From NCBI GenBank assembly GCA_947453445.1, contig CANGGP010000033.1, positions 1 to 37,011 on the forward strand: 37,011 nucleotides of DNA, read 5' to 3'. The position numbers and the translations under genes are program-made. The DNA is from Sphingobacteriaceae bacterium (lineage in GTDB: Bacteria > Bacteroidota > Bacteroidia > B-17B0 > Aurantibacillaceae). The notes below the pieces were generated by a model, which searched no databases, was not told the origin of the DNA, and saw only the letters and a program-made list of their open reading frames with translations. Below, in pieces: positions 1 to 8,898 of the stretch (the first letter of the stretch is position 1; the number at the start of each line of letters is the position of its first letter).

Positions 1-660
1 CGTGCGCTTGCGCACAAAGCTCTTATGCACTAAAATCTTGATTTCTCAATTCACCCCGACTCGGCTCCTCACTCGCGCCATCTGGCTCATCGCTTCGCGC
101 GGCCCTTGGCAGGCCTGCGCACTCTATTTTCTATCCTTTTAGCTTTAGTGCATTCATTAAGTAACTTAAATTAATTAGCATGAGTATAGTTGATATAAAA
201 AAATTCAATTCACGCAGAGCTCCGCCGCGCCTTGCCAAGGCTAACGCGCGCGTACTTTCCGAAATTTTAAAATTGTCATTTTATTTAAACCTATTTTTTT
301 CACTCCTCCTACACACAGTTCTCAAATTCAAATAGTTTCAATCATCTCAATTACACGTGCGGTGGGCTTGGCAAGGCGCGATGCCGAAGCGGGTGAATTG
401 TTCTTTGGTAGAAAGACTGCAAAGTCCGCAATGGGCAGGCTTTGCGTAAGCTGTGGTTTCAAAGCTGCTGTGTGCGAGAGACAGTGTGATTGAATGCAGC
501 TTTGGTTACTTTGCTAGTCATTCAACAAAAAACAAGAGCGGGAAGGGTTCGCCGTGCCTTGTTTTCGTAAGAAATTTCTCGAAGGCCACTCTTGACCACC
601 ATTACCCGAAATCAGTTTAGGTAGCAGAAAATTACAGTAATTTCTTAAAGCAAATTGCGG
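1..660. repeat. GC-rich non-coding block with many inverted repeats
   Basis: No credible reading frame is visible in either strand. The block is clearly richer in G and C than the AT-rich DNA around it. Perfect inverted repeats seen are: GTGCGC-TT-GCGCAC at 2-15; CGCGCCTTGCCAAG at 226-239 against its complement at 367-380; GCAAAG at 419-424 against 440-445; CAAAGCTGC at 460-468 against GCAGCTTTG at 496-504; AAAACAAG at 529-536 against CTTGTTTT at 558-565. This looks like a structured RNA or a decayed repetitive intergenic element; which of the two cannot be decided from one copy. The left edge is cut by the window. Confidence 0.5.
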
Positions 661-853
661 CCTTACTTATTAACTTAAAGGTTCATAAACGCAATATGGA
701 AGAAATGCTCTCGTGCTAAAAAATGCTAATTAAAATTATCCCTGACACTAGTGATTTTCAAAAGTGGGGATATTAAAGGAAAATTGAAAAATATCTATCA
801 CAGTGACAATTTTTTTTAATGGCCGCACCAAAGGGGAGTAAATAGCACGAATT

Positions 854-880
854 AAAATAGGTGACTGTTGCCTATTTTTA
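854..880 (+). terminator. Possible intrinsic terminator (AAAATAGG hairpin)
   Basis: AAAATAGG at 854-861 pairs perfectly with CCTATTTT at 871-878 around a 9-nt loop. The 3' arm is T-rich, but no long T-run follows. It could end a transcript from the structured block upstream. No gene next to it supports it. Confidence 0.35.
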
Positions 881-1073
881 TTCACGCTTTTAACACAATT
901 ATCCAAGTTGCAATATTTGAAAGTCCACCAAAATTTCAGCTATTTAGTATCTTAGTTTTCGTAAAATTTATCCTTTCCCATCATTTCGGCTCATGCTCTA
1001 AAACACTCATAAAGTCGAGAATTAGCTCTATATGTTCGTTAAATTTGTTAGCTGTTTCTCCGCTTGGTTCCAC

Positions 1074-1105
1074 AAAGCCTCACAGAAATGTGGGGCTTTT
1101 TGATT
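1074..1105 (+). terminator. Intrinsic terminator hairpin
   Basis: The arm 1074-1084 (AAAGCCTCACA) pairs with 1089-1099 (TGTGGGGCTTT) with one G-T wobble and a GAAA loop, and the T-run continues past the stem. The T-run is on the plus-strand side, yet no plus-strand gene is recognisable upstream, so the transcript it ends is unknown. It lies downstream of, and points toward, the end of the minus-strand PAS gene. Confidence 0.55.
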
Positions 1106-1188
1106 TTTAATACGAGCCATTCTGTTTATTTTCTATTTTAAGGCATTCGCAACCGGGTTGGCGTCATAAAACTTTATTGCACCTGACA

Positions 1189-4100
1189 TTATTGAATTGG
1201 CTCAAAAGTTTGAGATTTGTTACTTATCGCCTTAATGATTTCATCAAATTCTTTCGCTGATTTCAAAATATACCCTAATAATTCCTTTAAATTACCGGGC
1301 ATTTCTTCATCAATATTAACTAAATCAATAAGTCCCATTAGGCGAGCCAAAGGAGCCCTAACAATATGCGATTGTATCCAAGCTATTTCTTGCAGTTGTT
1401 TGTTTTGCGCCTCAATTGCTTTTAAATGTATTACGCGTTCAGAGATGTCTTGCGATGCGCCAATAATGCGAACCGCATGGCCATGCTCATCTCGAACAAT
1501 ATATCCTTTGCTGTTTACATAAGAAAATTGCCCATTTTTATTTAGCATACGGTATTCATGTTCCCAATAATTGGTGAGCTGATTTTCGATTGCTTTTTGT
1601 TGTGTCAATTTAAAATCATTTAAATCTTCAGGGTGTATTAAATTAATCCAATCCTTCTCCGATTGCGACACCAAGCGTATTTCATTATCACTTGCATCAA
1701 TTTCTGATTGAATTAATTTTCCGGTTTTAATATCCATGTCCCAAATAGAATCATGCGTTGCCTTTGAAATTAGATTATACCGCTTATTGCTTTCCTCTAA
1801 TGCCAGTTGCGCCTTTTTACTTTCTGTGATGTCCATTTTTACAGCCAAGTAATTTTTAATGATGCCTTTTTTATCGATCACCGGTGCAATGGTGGCCGAC
1901 TCCCAATACAAATTTCCGTGCTTGTCTTTGTTATGGAATTCGCCGGTCCATTTTTTTCCGCCACTTATGGTTTCCCATAATTTTTTATATTCATGTGAAG
2001 GTGTTTCACCCGATTTTAATATTCTTGGGTTTTGTCCAATTGCCTCATCTATTGTATAACCCGTAGTTTTGGTGAATGATGGATTCGCGTATTGAATCGT
2101 ACCGTCCAAATTAGTAATCACAATTGTTACCGGGCTCTGCTCAACTGCTTCTGACAACTGCAACAACTTCTCCTCAGACTTAATTTTTGCAGTGATATCG
2201 GCATTAAAACCATACCAAGTAATACTGCCATCGGGCAGGCGCTCGGGGTTTGATTTTGAATAAATCCATTGCACTTCTTTTCCGGGAATTTGAACCCGAA
2301 ACTCACAGGTAAAAAAAGATAAATTTTTGGCGGATGTTTCTATTTCATTCAACACTCTTTCTGCATCATCAGGATGAATTACCTTTGCAATTGGCTCAAA
2401 ATTATCAACAACATCCTCAGGTTTGCACCCAAAAATATTTTCAATACCGTGAGATGCGATCGGTACATAATAACTACCATCAGGCCTTCTTGTGAATTGA
2501 TATATTAAATCGGAAACATTTAAGGACAACTTTTGAAATTCAATATCCTTCTGCCTCACCTTTGCTTCTGCTAATAACCTTTCAGTAATATCTCTAACCG
2601 ACCAAACCCGACCAATTGTTTCATTATTTAAAATCAATGGAAGTGAATTATGCTCAAGTGTAATTCCATCTTTAAATTTTAGCGTTTCAACTGTCACTTC
2701 TTTCGAATTCGATAGCAATTCAATGCTTCGCCTAAATGCATCTGCATCTTCGATGTGTTCATAAATAAAATCAAGTAAGCTACTTTCTGCTCCATTCTGA
2801 ATAATTGATTTTGGAATTTTCGTTAATTCTGAAAATCTATCATTCGCATATAAAACCTCCCCATTCAATCCTACGGCCAAAATACCATCATTGGTGGATT
2901 GTAATACAGCTTGCAAATACATCTGACTTTTTGTTAAGGCCAATTCTTGTTCTTTGCGTTGTGTAATATCTAAATAAGAACCAATTACACCATTAATTTC
3001 ACCCTGTCCGGTTAATAGTGGAATTTTATTTGTGAGTAATGTTATCGTCTTGCCATCTTTCGCACTTTGCGGTTCTTCAATATTTAATTTGGGAATTCCC
3101 TTTTTTATAATGATTGAATCATCGCTTTGGTAAAGTTCTGCTTGTGCCTTCCATTCCATATCAAAATCACTCTTACCAATAACCTCAGCAACAGAATTAA
3201 ATCCGGCATCTTTGGCAAAATATTGGTTGCAACCCAGGTAATTTAAATTCCTATCTTTCCAAAATACACGCACATTAATTGAGTTTAACACACCTTCCAA
3301 AACCTGTAAATATTCCAGCTGTTTTTCTTTTGCGCTTTTTCTTTCGGTTATATCATATAAAATGATCAATTGATTATTTTCAATTGAATCTCCAAGCCAA
3401 GCATTGCTAATTAAGATAAATTTTTTTTCGCCGTTTTTGCAAGTCACCTCGCACTCCATTGACTGGATGGGCGTACCAGTTCTTCTAAATTTTTCAAACT
3501 CCTCCACCCATTTCTTTTCAGTTTCTTTTCTATAATTTGGGTTAGGATAGGCCTTTTGAAACCAATGATTCACCGTTGGGATATCATTTATGGTGTACCC
3601 AAATAACTTTGTAAATGCTGAGTTAAGAAAAGTAATGTTGTCGTTTACGTCATTTATTGCCATCGGAACAGGCGTTGATTCAATAACCCCTTTCCACTTT
3701 TTTTCCATCGCTAAGCGTTGCTCCATTTGATGAACCTGTTCTGTAATATCACTGATGATTCCAAAAATGTGATTGTCCTCGCGATGAAAATCTGCTTTAG
3801 ATTGAAGCGTTAAAATAGCCCCATCCGATTTTCTTTTAATTTTATAGATCACATCGTATGGTTTGGCAACTGAAATAAGGTCTTTGAGCGCTTTATCTAT
3901 CAAATCATTGTATTCCGGCAACCGGCAACTTTGAACTTCCTCAATGGTTATTTTACCCTTGTTGAGTCCATAAATTCTTCGAGCGCCTTCAGATGCTGTA
4001 AATATCTTGGTTTGAATATTTAAATTCCAGTATCCAATGTTGGCAATTAGCTCCGTATTATTTAGAAAAAATTGATGCTTTAATAATTCATGTTCAGCAA

Positions 4101-4197
4101 ATTCTTTTTTATTTTTTAAATCAGCTAAGGCTTGAAGCAGCAGATTCCTCTCTTGTTCAAATTGCAATTTTTGACTTCTATGTTTCATAGTCCCCAT
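1189..4197 (-). CDS. Multi-PAS sensor protein ending in an orphan histidine-kinase DHp segment
   Basis: This protein is about 1000 residues of sensory PAS/PAC modules. Seven PAS units can be picked out, starting roughly at residues 45, 165, 295, 425, 550, 680 and 805; several are followed by the PAC-type ending DITE(R/S). The sixth carries the GQNPRILKSG motif common in redox or flavin-type PAS domains. The C-terminus (about 930-1000) resembles a HisKA/DHp helix pair with SHIVRAPLARLMGL as the H-box, but the protein stops about 60 residues later and has no N, G1 or G2 box of a catalytic ATPase domain. There is no signal peptide or membrane segment, so it is probably cytosolic. The ORF extends to a TTG at 4239; the ATG at 4197 (or 4188) is preferred, with TATCTTTT (one mismatch to TAnnTTTG) at 4226-4233. 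The partner kinase or regulator is not in the window. Confidence 0.85.
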   Translation of the reverse strand: MGTMKHRSQKLQFEQERNLLLQALADLKNKKEFAEHELLKHQFFLNNTELIANIGYWNLNIQTKIFTASEGARRIYGLNKGKITIEEVQSCRLPEYNDLIDKALKDLISVAKPYDVIYKIKRKSDGAILTLQSKADFHREDNHIFGIISDITEQVHQMEQRLAMEKKWKGVIESTPVPMAINDVNDNITFLNSAFTKLFGYTINDIPTVNHWFQKAYPNPNYRKETEKKWVEEFEKFRRTGTPIQSMECEVTCKNGEKKFILISNAWLGDSIENNQLIILYDITERKSAKEKQLEYLQVLEGVLNSINVRVFWKDRNLNYLGCNQYFAKDAGFNSVAEVIGKSDFDMEWKAQAELYQSDDSIIIKKGIPKLNIEEPQSAKDGKTITLLTNKIPLLTGQGEINGVIGSYLDITQRKEQELALTKSQMYLQAVLQSTNDGILAVGLNGEVLYANDRFSELTKIPKSIIQNGAESSLLDFIYEHIEDADAFRRSIELLSNSKEVTVETLKFKDGITLEHNSLPLILNNETIGRVWSVRDITERLLAEAKVRQKDIEFQKLSLNVSDLIYQFTRRPDGSYYVPIASHGIENIFGCKPEDVVDNFEPIAKVIHPDDAERVLNEIETSAKNLSFFTCEFRVQIPGKEVQWIYSKSNPERLPDGSITWYGFNADITAKIKSEEKLLQLSEAVEQSPVTIVITNLDGTIQYANPSFTKTTGYTIDEAIGQNPRILKSGETPSHEYKKLWETISGGKKWTGEFHNKDKHGNLYWESATIAPVIDKKGIIKNYLAVKMDITESKKAQLALEESNKRYNLISKATHDSIWDMDIKTGKLIQSEIDASDNEIRLVSQSEKDWINLIHPEDLNDFKLTQQKAIENQLTNYWEHEYRMLNKNGQFSYVNSKGYIVRDEHGHAVRIIGASQDISERVIHLKAIEAQNKQLQEIAWIQSHIVRAPLARLMGLIDLVNIDEEMPGNLKELLGYILKSAKEFDEIIKAISNKSQTFEPIQ

Positions 4198-4239
4198 AAT
4201 ATTGCATTTAATGCTTGATGCATTTAAAAGATAGTGCAA

Positions 4240-4557
4240 GTTAACTAGGCATTTCCTTATAAATATTGACCGAAGTCAGTTGTTATTCTATAAGAATAGA
4301 TTATCTGGTTAAAATTGTCATTTAAATGAACTTTCTTATGTTATTGCTCAGTAAAAAGGGTTTGAATTATCTCCATTGAAATTATAAGGCATTTACGTAA
4401 CATGAGATGGTTAATTCCCTTGCGCATGAATTCTTAATGATTAATGCTTCGTGTCGATTTTAGATACCATCCATAGTTCCCACTAAATCAAACATCACTT
4501 GTTCCAATCGAAAAGAAAATTGGAAATTTTTTGAATTTAAATCGATTTGCTTTTGGC
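4240..4557. other. Intergenic region with a small palindrome
   Basis: No gene was seen in these 318 bases. A palindrome TATTCT-ATA-AGAATA at 4284-4298 lies about 90 nt upstream of the PAS gene start and could be an operator. An AT-rich hairpin AAAATT-GGA-AATTTT near 4515-4530 lies just past the end of the ice-binding-like gene and could act as a weak minus-strand terminator. Confidence 0.3.
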
Positions 4558-5814
4558 TTAGAACTTTTCAATCACTACTTTTTTCGAAACAATTGAATTT
4601 GCATTTTTTATATACAAGAAATAAGTGCCTTCAGCATTGTTGGATAAATTAAACGCTTCTTGAAAAACATCTGATTGGTAAATGAGCTGTCCATACACAT
4701 TGTAGATTAAAATACCCGTAACGCCATTTTGATCGCCTTCATATGATAAATTAAACTTGCCACTACCCGGATTGGGAAATATACCTATCCCATCCAGTCG
4801 CTGCTTGCAATCGCTTAGGTAAACACTACTACTGTATTTAAACTGACCGTCGAAGTCGTATTGCTTTAATCGATAGTACATTAAAGCATCCAATGTTTGC
4901 CCATCCGTAAATGAATAGTTGCATGCGATAATCGAATTTCCTGCACCTAAAAGCCTGCCTATCTCCGTCCAATGCATAGCATCTGTACTTCGTTCAATAA
5001 AAAAAAACTGATTATTGTTTTCGGATGCTGTGCGCCAATTTAAAATCGCTGTTTGATTTTCACATCTCACACTAAACAAATACAATTCAATTGGTAAAGC
5101 CACATTACTGCTTATTGAAACGTGGTTATTACTAAGTGTTATTGCACCGGCTTTTGAAAGTACTTGACCATCTACAGTCGCACTATCCAATAAACTCATT
5201 GCTCCATTGATCAGTGCAATACCTTTAAATACGGATTGATTTCCCAAAGTCAACAATCCATTTATCTGCCAATAAACATGATTAAATAAAGCTGAATTAA
5301 TGAGCAACACATGTGATAAAGTTCCGGTTGACAAGGCACCATTTATTTTTAAAATAAAAATAGCATTGGGATTACCCTGTGCATCTAAAATTAAATCTCC
5401 ATTTAAGGTAGCGGCGGCACCAATACAATAAGTTTGAGGCGTAAGTGTTTGATTTCCTCCCAAAATTACACTGATGACAGAATCACAGGCAAGGCCTGTC
5501 AAATAGGTATAAGCAAGATCTACATCAATGGCCGCTTGTGCAGAAGTTGCATCCGCTACATGGCTTTGTCCAATAATTATCCCCGGCGGAAAACCGTTAA
5601 AGGCGCCTACATCGGTTCCAATATCACCTGTTACATTTGTTGTACCATTACTGTTAATGGCACCAACGGCGGTGTAAATTGCAAAATTGGCACAAGCGCC
5701 TAGTGGTGGTGTTTGTGAGAAGAAATTAGAAAAACAAAATGAACCAAATACAGTCAAGCAAAAAAATAAATCCTTTTTCAAAAGACAAATATTTAGTAAG
5801 ACTTTATTGCGCAT
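4558..5814 (-). CDS. T9SS-exported ice-binding-like (DUF3494) protein
   Basis: A hydrophobic signal segment (about residues 14-33) leads into a DUF3494/ice-binding-like beta-solenoid domain of about 200 residues. Recognisable are the opening LGACANFAIYTAVGAI, GDIGTDVGAFNGFPPG, and the repeated IFILKINGAL / VYWQINGLLTLG / FKGIALINGAMSL strands. After it come a beta-sandwich linker (residues about 245-335) and a T9SS type A sorting domain (IFPNPGSGKFNL, then GTYFLYIKN, then a KKVVIEKF tail). It should therefore be secreted through the outer membrane. Members of this fold bind ice in polar species, but the same domain occurs widely as a surface adhesin, so ice binding is only one possibility. 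The ATG at 5814 is preferred over the TTG at 5820. TAACTTTG (TAnnTTTG) at 5818-5825 is only 3 nt away, which would leave almost no leader. Confidence 0.85.
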   Translation of the reverse strand: MRNKVLLNICLLKKDLFFCLTVFGSFCFSNFFSQTPPLGACANFAIYTAVGAINSNGTTNVTGDIGTDVGAFNGFPPGIIIGQSHVADATSAQAAIDVDLAYTYLTGLACDSVISVILGGNQTLTPQTYCIGAAATLNGDLILDAQGNPNAIFILKINGALSTGTLSHVLLINSALFNHVYWQINGLLTLGNQSVFKGIALINGAMSLLDSATVDGQVLSKAGAITLSNNHVSISSNVALPIELYLFSVRCENQTAILNWRTASENNNQFFFIERSTDAMHWTEIGRLLGAGNSIIACNYSFTDGQTLDALMYYRLKQYDFDGQFKYSSSVYLSDCKQRLDGIGIFPNPGSGKFNLSYEGDQNGVTGILIYNVYGQLIYQSDVFQEAFNLSNNAEGTYFLYIKNANSIVSKKVVIEKF

Positions 5815-6053
5815 GCACAAAGTTAAATGGTATAGAAAAATTTAAATTATAGATGTGAAGGAAAAAGTTACATATATCAGACTAATTGCATTGTGGCATC
5901 AGCATCTATAATTTCAGTGATTTTAATGCAAGGAAACTATTCAATAACATCACGCCTAATCTTCTAAATAACACTCATTACCAAGCGAAAAAATATTTCA
6001 CTGATTACTAGATCAAGTTTTACACCAGTTAAATGAACCTTGTATTAAAGAAA

Positions 6054-6434
6054 CTAATTCCTTCCACGTTCATGCATCAATTTCTTTTTCTCTTTACTTA
6101 TGTTCAATTTTTCTTTTGCAACAATAGCCGGAAATACCGGATTTAAATCTCTTAATCTCTCAAGAATAATTTTACTGATTAGCCAATGCGCATACAATTT
6201 ATCATCGGCAGGCACTATATACCAAGGCGCAGATTTCGGGCTTGTTTTTTTTATTGCTTGTTCATAAGCTTTTTGATATGCTATCCAAAACCTACGTTCA
6301 GTGATATCTCTCGATGTAAATTTCCAGTGCTTTTCCTTGTGCTCAAGTCGGTCGATAAACCTTTTGCATTGTTCACTTTTTGAAAGATGTAAAAATATTT
6401 TAATGATTATTGCACCCACCAATGAATTAACCAA
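6054..6434 (-). pseudogene. Polyphosphate kinase 2 (PPK2), C-terminal remnant
   Basis: The 126-residue open stretch matches the C-terminal half of PPK2 enzymes, which transfer phosphate between polyphosphate and nucleotides. Conserved pieces are IKIFLHLSKSEQCKRF, EKHWKFTSRDITER, FWIAYQKAYEQAI, APWYIVPADDKLYAHW and LRDLNPVFP, in family order. PPK2 proteins are usually about 230-300 residues. The N-terminal half, with the Walker A, Walker B (FDRSWYNR-type) and lid, is missing. The frame opens directly after a TGA and has no ATG in the conserved part; the nominal start codon would be TTG at 6434. The sequence upstream (6435-7000) does not contain the missing half. This is a truncated gene, probably inactive, next to other decayed sequence. 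Confidence 0.85.
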
Positions 6435-6639
6435 TCATAAAATATAATCTGAGATGCATTTAACGCGAAGAACAGCCATTTTTAAGGCAAAAACCAAAGC
6501 AGTTCACATTCAACATGTAAAACAAACATTGTTGCAGGTTAAACAATTTGCAAGTGACAATTGGTTGAAAAACTGGTTGGAACAAACAAATAATTATAAA
6601 AATCACCCTTAAGCCGCTGGCATGTTAGCCTACAACACT

Positions 6640-7400
6640 GATGGCTTTTTTGCATAGTGCCGACAACATAGAAGGGCAAACTGTTTATTTGACATGGTAT
6701 TAATTTCAAATTTGAGCGCGGAGAATTGATGCATAAAGGTATGTTAAGGCCGCCGACGCAGAAACTATTATTATTTCAATTCGACCGAATGATTAAATTT
6801 GGCATGATGTGATTAATAACCATTTAAGAGGCCTATAAGCACCTGTCAATGATGTAATCTATAGGACCAACGAAAATACCAATTTGCCTGCCGCGATTTG
6901 TGCATACTAAATGCGGTACATGATTTTTGAAAACAAACTCCGCTTAACAAACAGCTTAACCATTAGCAACATTGCCATTGACAATGGGAAATTTAGGTGC
7001 CAGTTTTTGTGATTGGTTTTAAAGACAACAATATTTCACCTGCAGCCACCATATTTGTCAACACAGAATTGGTAAGCGGTGAGGTAGAATTTAATTTGGG
7101 AGATTCTGGCGATGAAATGGGCGCCATAAATGCCCAGGCAACAACAAATATGTTTACGCCTTAAGTGGCCAATTGGGAAAAGGTTTTGAACATTGGAAAA
7201 ATACCGTTACGTATTTTGATGGGAGCTAGTGGACCGTTTTGATAGAAGGATTGATTAAATTATCAGGTAATGAAATTAACGCCTTAAAAGTGCGGCAATT
7301 CGCTATACAACGACATAGAACCAGCGCTAGGCCGATATGCAAATGAGTTTGTAAAGATTTTATGCAAGTGATACAAGTTTATAGACAAAATTAGGAACAC
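6640..7400 (+). pseudogene. Decayed coding sequence, family not recognised
   Basis: Short protein-like open stretches follow one another in shifting plus-strand frames, broken by stops. One runs from 6997 to 7164 and includes NISPAATIFVNTELVSGE and NLGDSGDEMGAINAQATT. A second, in another frame around 7140-7210, includes YALSGQLGKGFEHWKNTV. A third, around 7237-7320, includes LIEGLIKLSGNEINALKV. This pattern suggests one gene inactivated by several frameshifts and stops. I do not recognise the family. The remnant sits between the truncated PPK2 gene and the first Crp/Fnr gene. Plain chance is possible, since no full domain can be rebuilt by eye. Confidence 0.35.
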
Positions 7401-7500
7401 AAAAAAAATAATGCTTGGCATTGCATGTTGGCTTCAAAAAAAGAATATATGTGATGTAAATTTTTTCATTAATCATAGAATACAATCTTAAATGAAAATG

Positions 7501-7508
7501 TATATTTG
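7501..7508 (+). promoter_or_regulatory. Bacteroidota promoter word TATATTTG
   Basis: TATATTTG is an exact match to the Bacteroidota -7 element TAnnTTTG, 16 nt upstream of the first Crp/Fnr gene. A half-site AATCAT at 7471-7476 lies 24 nt before it, at the place where full ATGATT-N2-AATCAT boxes sit before other genes in this window; its left half is degenerate. Confidence 0.6.
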
Positions 7509-7524
7509 AAGATAAGCATCGAAT

Positions 7525-8190
7525 ATGTTTTCCACCAAAATATTTAAAAAATACTGTTCAGAAGAGTGGATGTTGATTTTTGATTTAAATAAAAAAACAA
7601 TCAAAGTTAACGCCAATCATGTCATTTTTAATGCCGGAGATCCTGTAAAAGGCATTTACCTTATTGAAAAAGGCAAGGTTAAAGTTCTTTCCGAAATGGG
7701 CATAAACAACAAACGCATCATTCGTTTAGCGGGAAATGATAGCATAGTAGGCCACCGAGGCATACATTTTAAGAAATACCATATTTCAGCCGAAACACTT
7801 GAAAATTCAGTATTCACTTTCATTCCAATAGATATTTTTATCAAATTATTAAAGGCAAACCCCGACATGTCGCTTTACCTCATCAACTTTTTATCTGATG
7901 AATTAAAAGAAGCTGAGGAACGGATGAAGTACTTAAGTATTTTAGATCCGAAAATAAGAGTGGCCCTTGTTTTACTTAAAACCTTGGAGGTGTTTGGGTA
8001 TGCAAATAATAAAACCCAATTATTATCATTTACCTTAAAACGTAGCGATATTGCCAACATGGCCAACACCACATATGAAACAGTTATTCGCGCCTTGGCA
8101 TATTTGGAAGAGGCAGGACTGATTGTTCTGGTTGGCAAACAAGTAGCGATTAAGAACGAAAAAAAACTCCGCGTCTTTTCAAAGTACTAG
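7525..8190 (+). CDS. Crp/Fnr-family transcriptional regulator (first of two)
   Basis: This 221-residue protein has a cyclic-nucleotide-binding-type beta-barrel (about 20-120: INANHVIFNAGDPVKGIYLIEKGKVKVLSE style), a long dimerisation helix (about 120-150) and a winged helix-turn-helix (about 165-215). The recognition helix TYETVIRALAYLEE has the E-x-x-x-R arrangement of FNR/DNR-type proteins, which read TGAT half-sites. It has a single cysteine (residue 11), so an FNR-type [4Fe-4S] sensor is excluded. An NO-responsive, haem-type DNR role would fit the neighbouring N2O genes but is inferred from context only. It is separated by about 110 nt from a second regulator of the same family. Confidence 0.9.
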   Translation: MFSTKIFKKYCSEEWMLIFDLNKKTIKVNANHVIFNAGDPVKGIYLIEKGKVKVLSEMGINNKRIIRLAGNDSIVGHRGIHFKKYHISAETLENSVFTFIPIDIFIKLLKANPDMSLYLINFLSDELKEAEERMKYLSILDPKIRVALVLLKTLEVFGYANNKTQLLSFTLKRSDIANMANTTYETVIRALAYLEEAGLIVLVGKQVAIKNEKKLRVFSKY

Positions 8191-8222
8191 TGATTCAGTG
8201 ATAATTTATGTATTTTTAAAAT

Positions 8223-8236
8223 ATGATTTTAATCAT
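8223..8236 (+). promoter_or_regulatory. FNR-like operator upstream of second Crp/Fnr gene
   Basis: ATGATT-TT-AATCAT has perfect 6-bp arms. Relative to the classical anaerobox TTGAT-N4-ATCAA, only the outermost base of each half differs. A near match to the -7 element, TACCTTCG, starts 23 nt downstream at 8260. That puts the box about -41 from a likely transcription start, the usual class II activator position. It implies autoregulation or control by the first Crp/Fnr protein. Confidence 0.65.
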
Positions 8237-8303
8237 TTTTTAAATAATATACTAACCAATACCTTCGTAAATTATAATCCCGGGTGCATAATCCCCATTC
8301 CAT

Positions 8304-8897
8304 ATGTTTATCGATCACGACATTTTAATTACCTGGGGCGCAGTTGCTAAAAAGTATAAAAAAGGTGAGTTTATATTTCATGAAGGTGAAATGCCACAGA
8401 ACTTCCATCAAATTATTTCAGGAAGGGTTAAAATGTATAACACCAATGAAGATGGCAAAGAATTTACGCAGGCTGAATTTACTGCAGGTGAAAGTTTTGG
8501 TGAACCTCCCATTTTTATTGAACAAGCTTATCCTTCAACAGCAGTTCCTATTGAAGACACAGTGATCTTAAAAATTAAAAAAATGCGCTTCCTAGAATTG
8601 CTTGATGAATATCCGTCCTTGCAAAAAAAAATCATACAACTTTTTGCCAAAAGAATCTACAACAAAGCTATCACAGTAAGGGAAATCGTTAACAGTTCGC
8701 CCGAAGCACGTATTGTGGCTTTTCTTATGGCCTACAAGAAAAAAAACAACAAAGACCTTCAGGAGATTGAAATACCTTACACACGTCAAGAGATAGCTAA
8801 TTTTGTGGGATTGCGTGTTGAAACAGTCATACGCACCTTGCATAATATGCAAGAAAAAGAAACCGTAAAAATTTTACACCGAAAACTTTATTTTTAA
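8304..8897 (+). CDS. Crp/Fnr-family transcriptional regulator (second)
   Basis: This 197-residue protein has an N-terminal beta-barrel sensor (about 15-105, with GEFIFHEGEMPQNFHQIISG and GESFGEPPIFIE), a dimerisation helix, and a C-terminal HTH (TRQEIANFVGLRVETVIRTL, about 152-171). The recognition helix again reads ETVIR. There are no cysteines, so no iron-sulfur cluster; the signal could be NO through haem or an unknown ligand. It sits under an ATGATT-N2-AATCAT box and is followed after a single nucleotide by a membrane-protein gene, so the two are almost certainly co-transcribed. Sequence divergence from the first regulator is large, so this is not a recent duplication. Confidence 0.9.
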   Translation: MFIDHDILITWGAVAKKYKKGEFIFHEGEMPQNFHQIISGRVKMYNTNEDGKEFTQAEFTAGESFGEPPIFIEQAYPSTAVPIEDTVILKIKKMRFLELLDEYPSLQKKIIQLFAKRIYNKAITVREIVNSSPEARIVAFLMAYKKKNNKDLQEIEIPYTRQEIANFVGLRVETVIRTLHNMQEKETVKILHRKLYF

Positions 8898-8898
8898 A

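Noticed and set aside
360-660. RNase P RNA or tmRNA
   Set aside because: The fragment GAAAGACTGCAAAGTCCGCA is slightly reminiscent of the conserved rnpB 5' region, but the other conserved parts and the expected length and pairing are not visible.
981-1073. 30-residue minus-strand frame (GTG start, contains EPSGETANKFNEHIELIL)
   Set aside because: It looks protein-like but is very short, has no ATG, and lies directly behind a hairpin; no family could be named.
868-1110. 80-residue plus-strand ORF
   Set aside because: No family resemblance, low-complexity AT-rich composition, and its end runs through a terminator hairpin.
6454-6612. 52-residue plus-strand ORF in the decayed region
   Set aside because: It has an ATG and a normal stop but no recognisable motif, and it sits among pseudogene fragments; too weak to call a gene.
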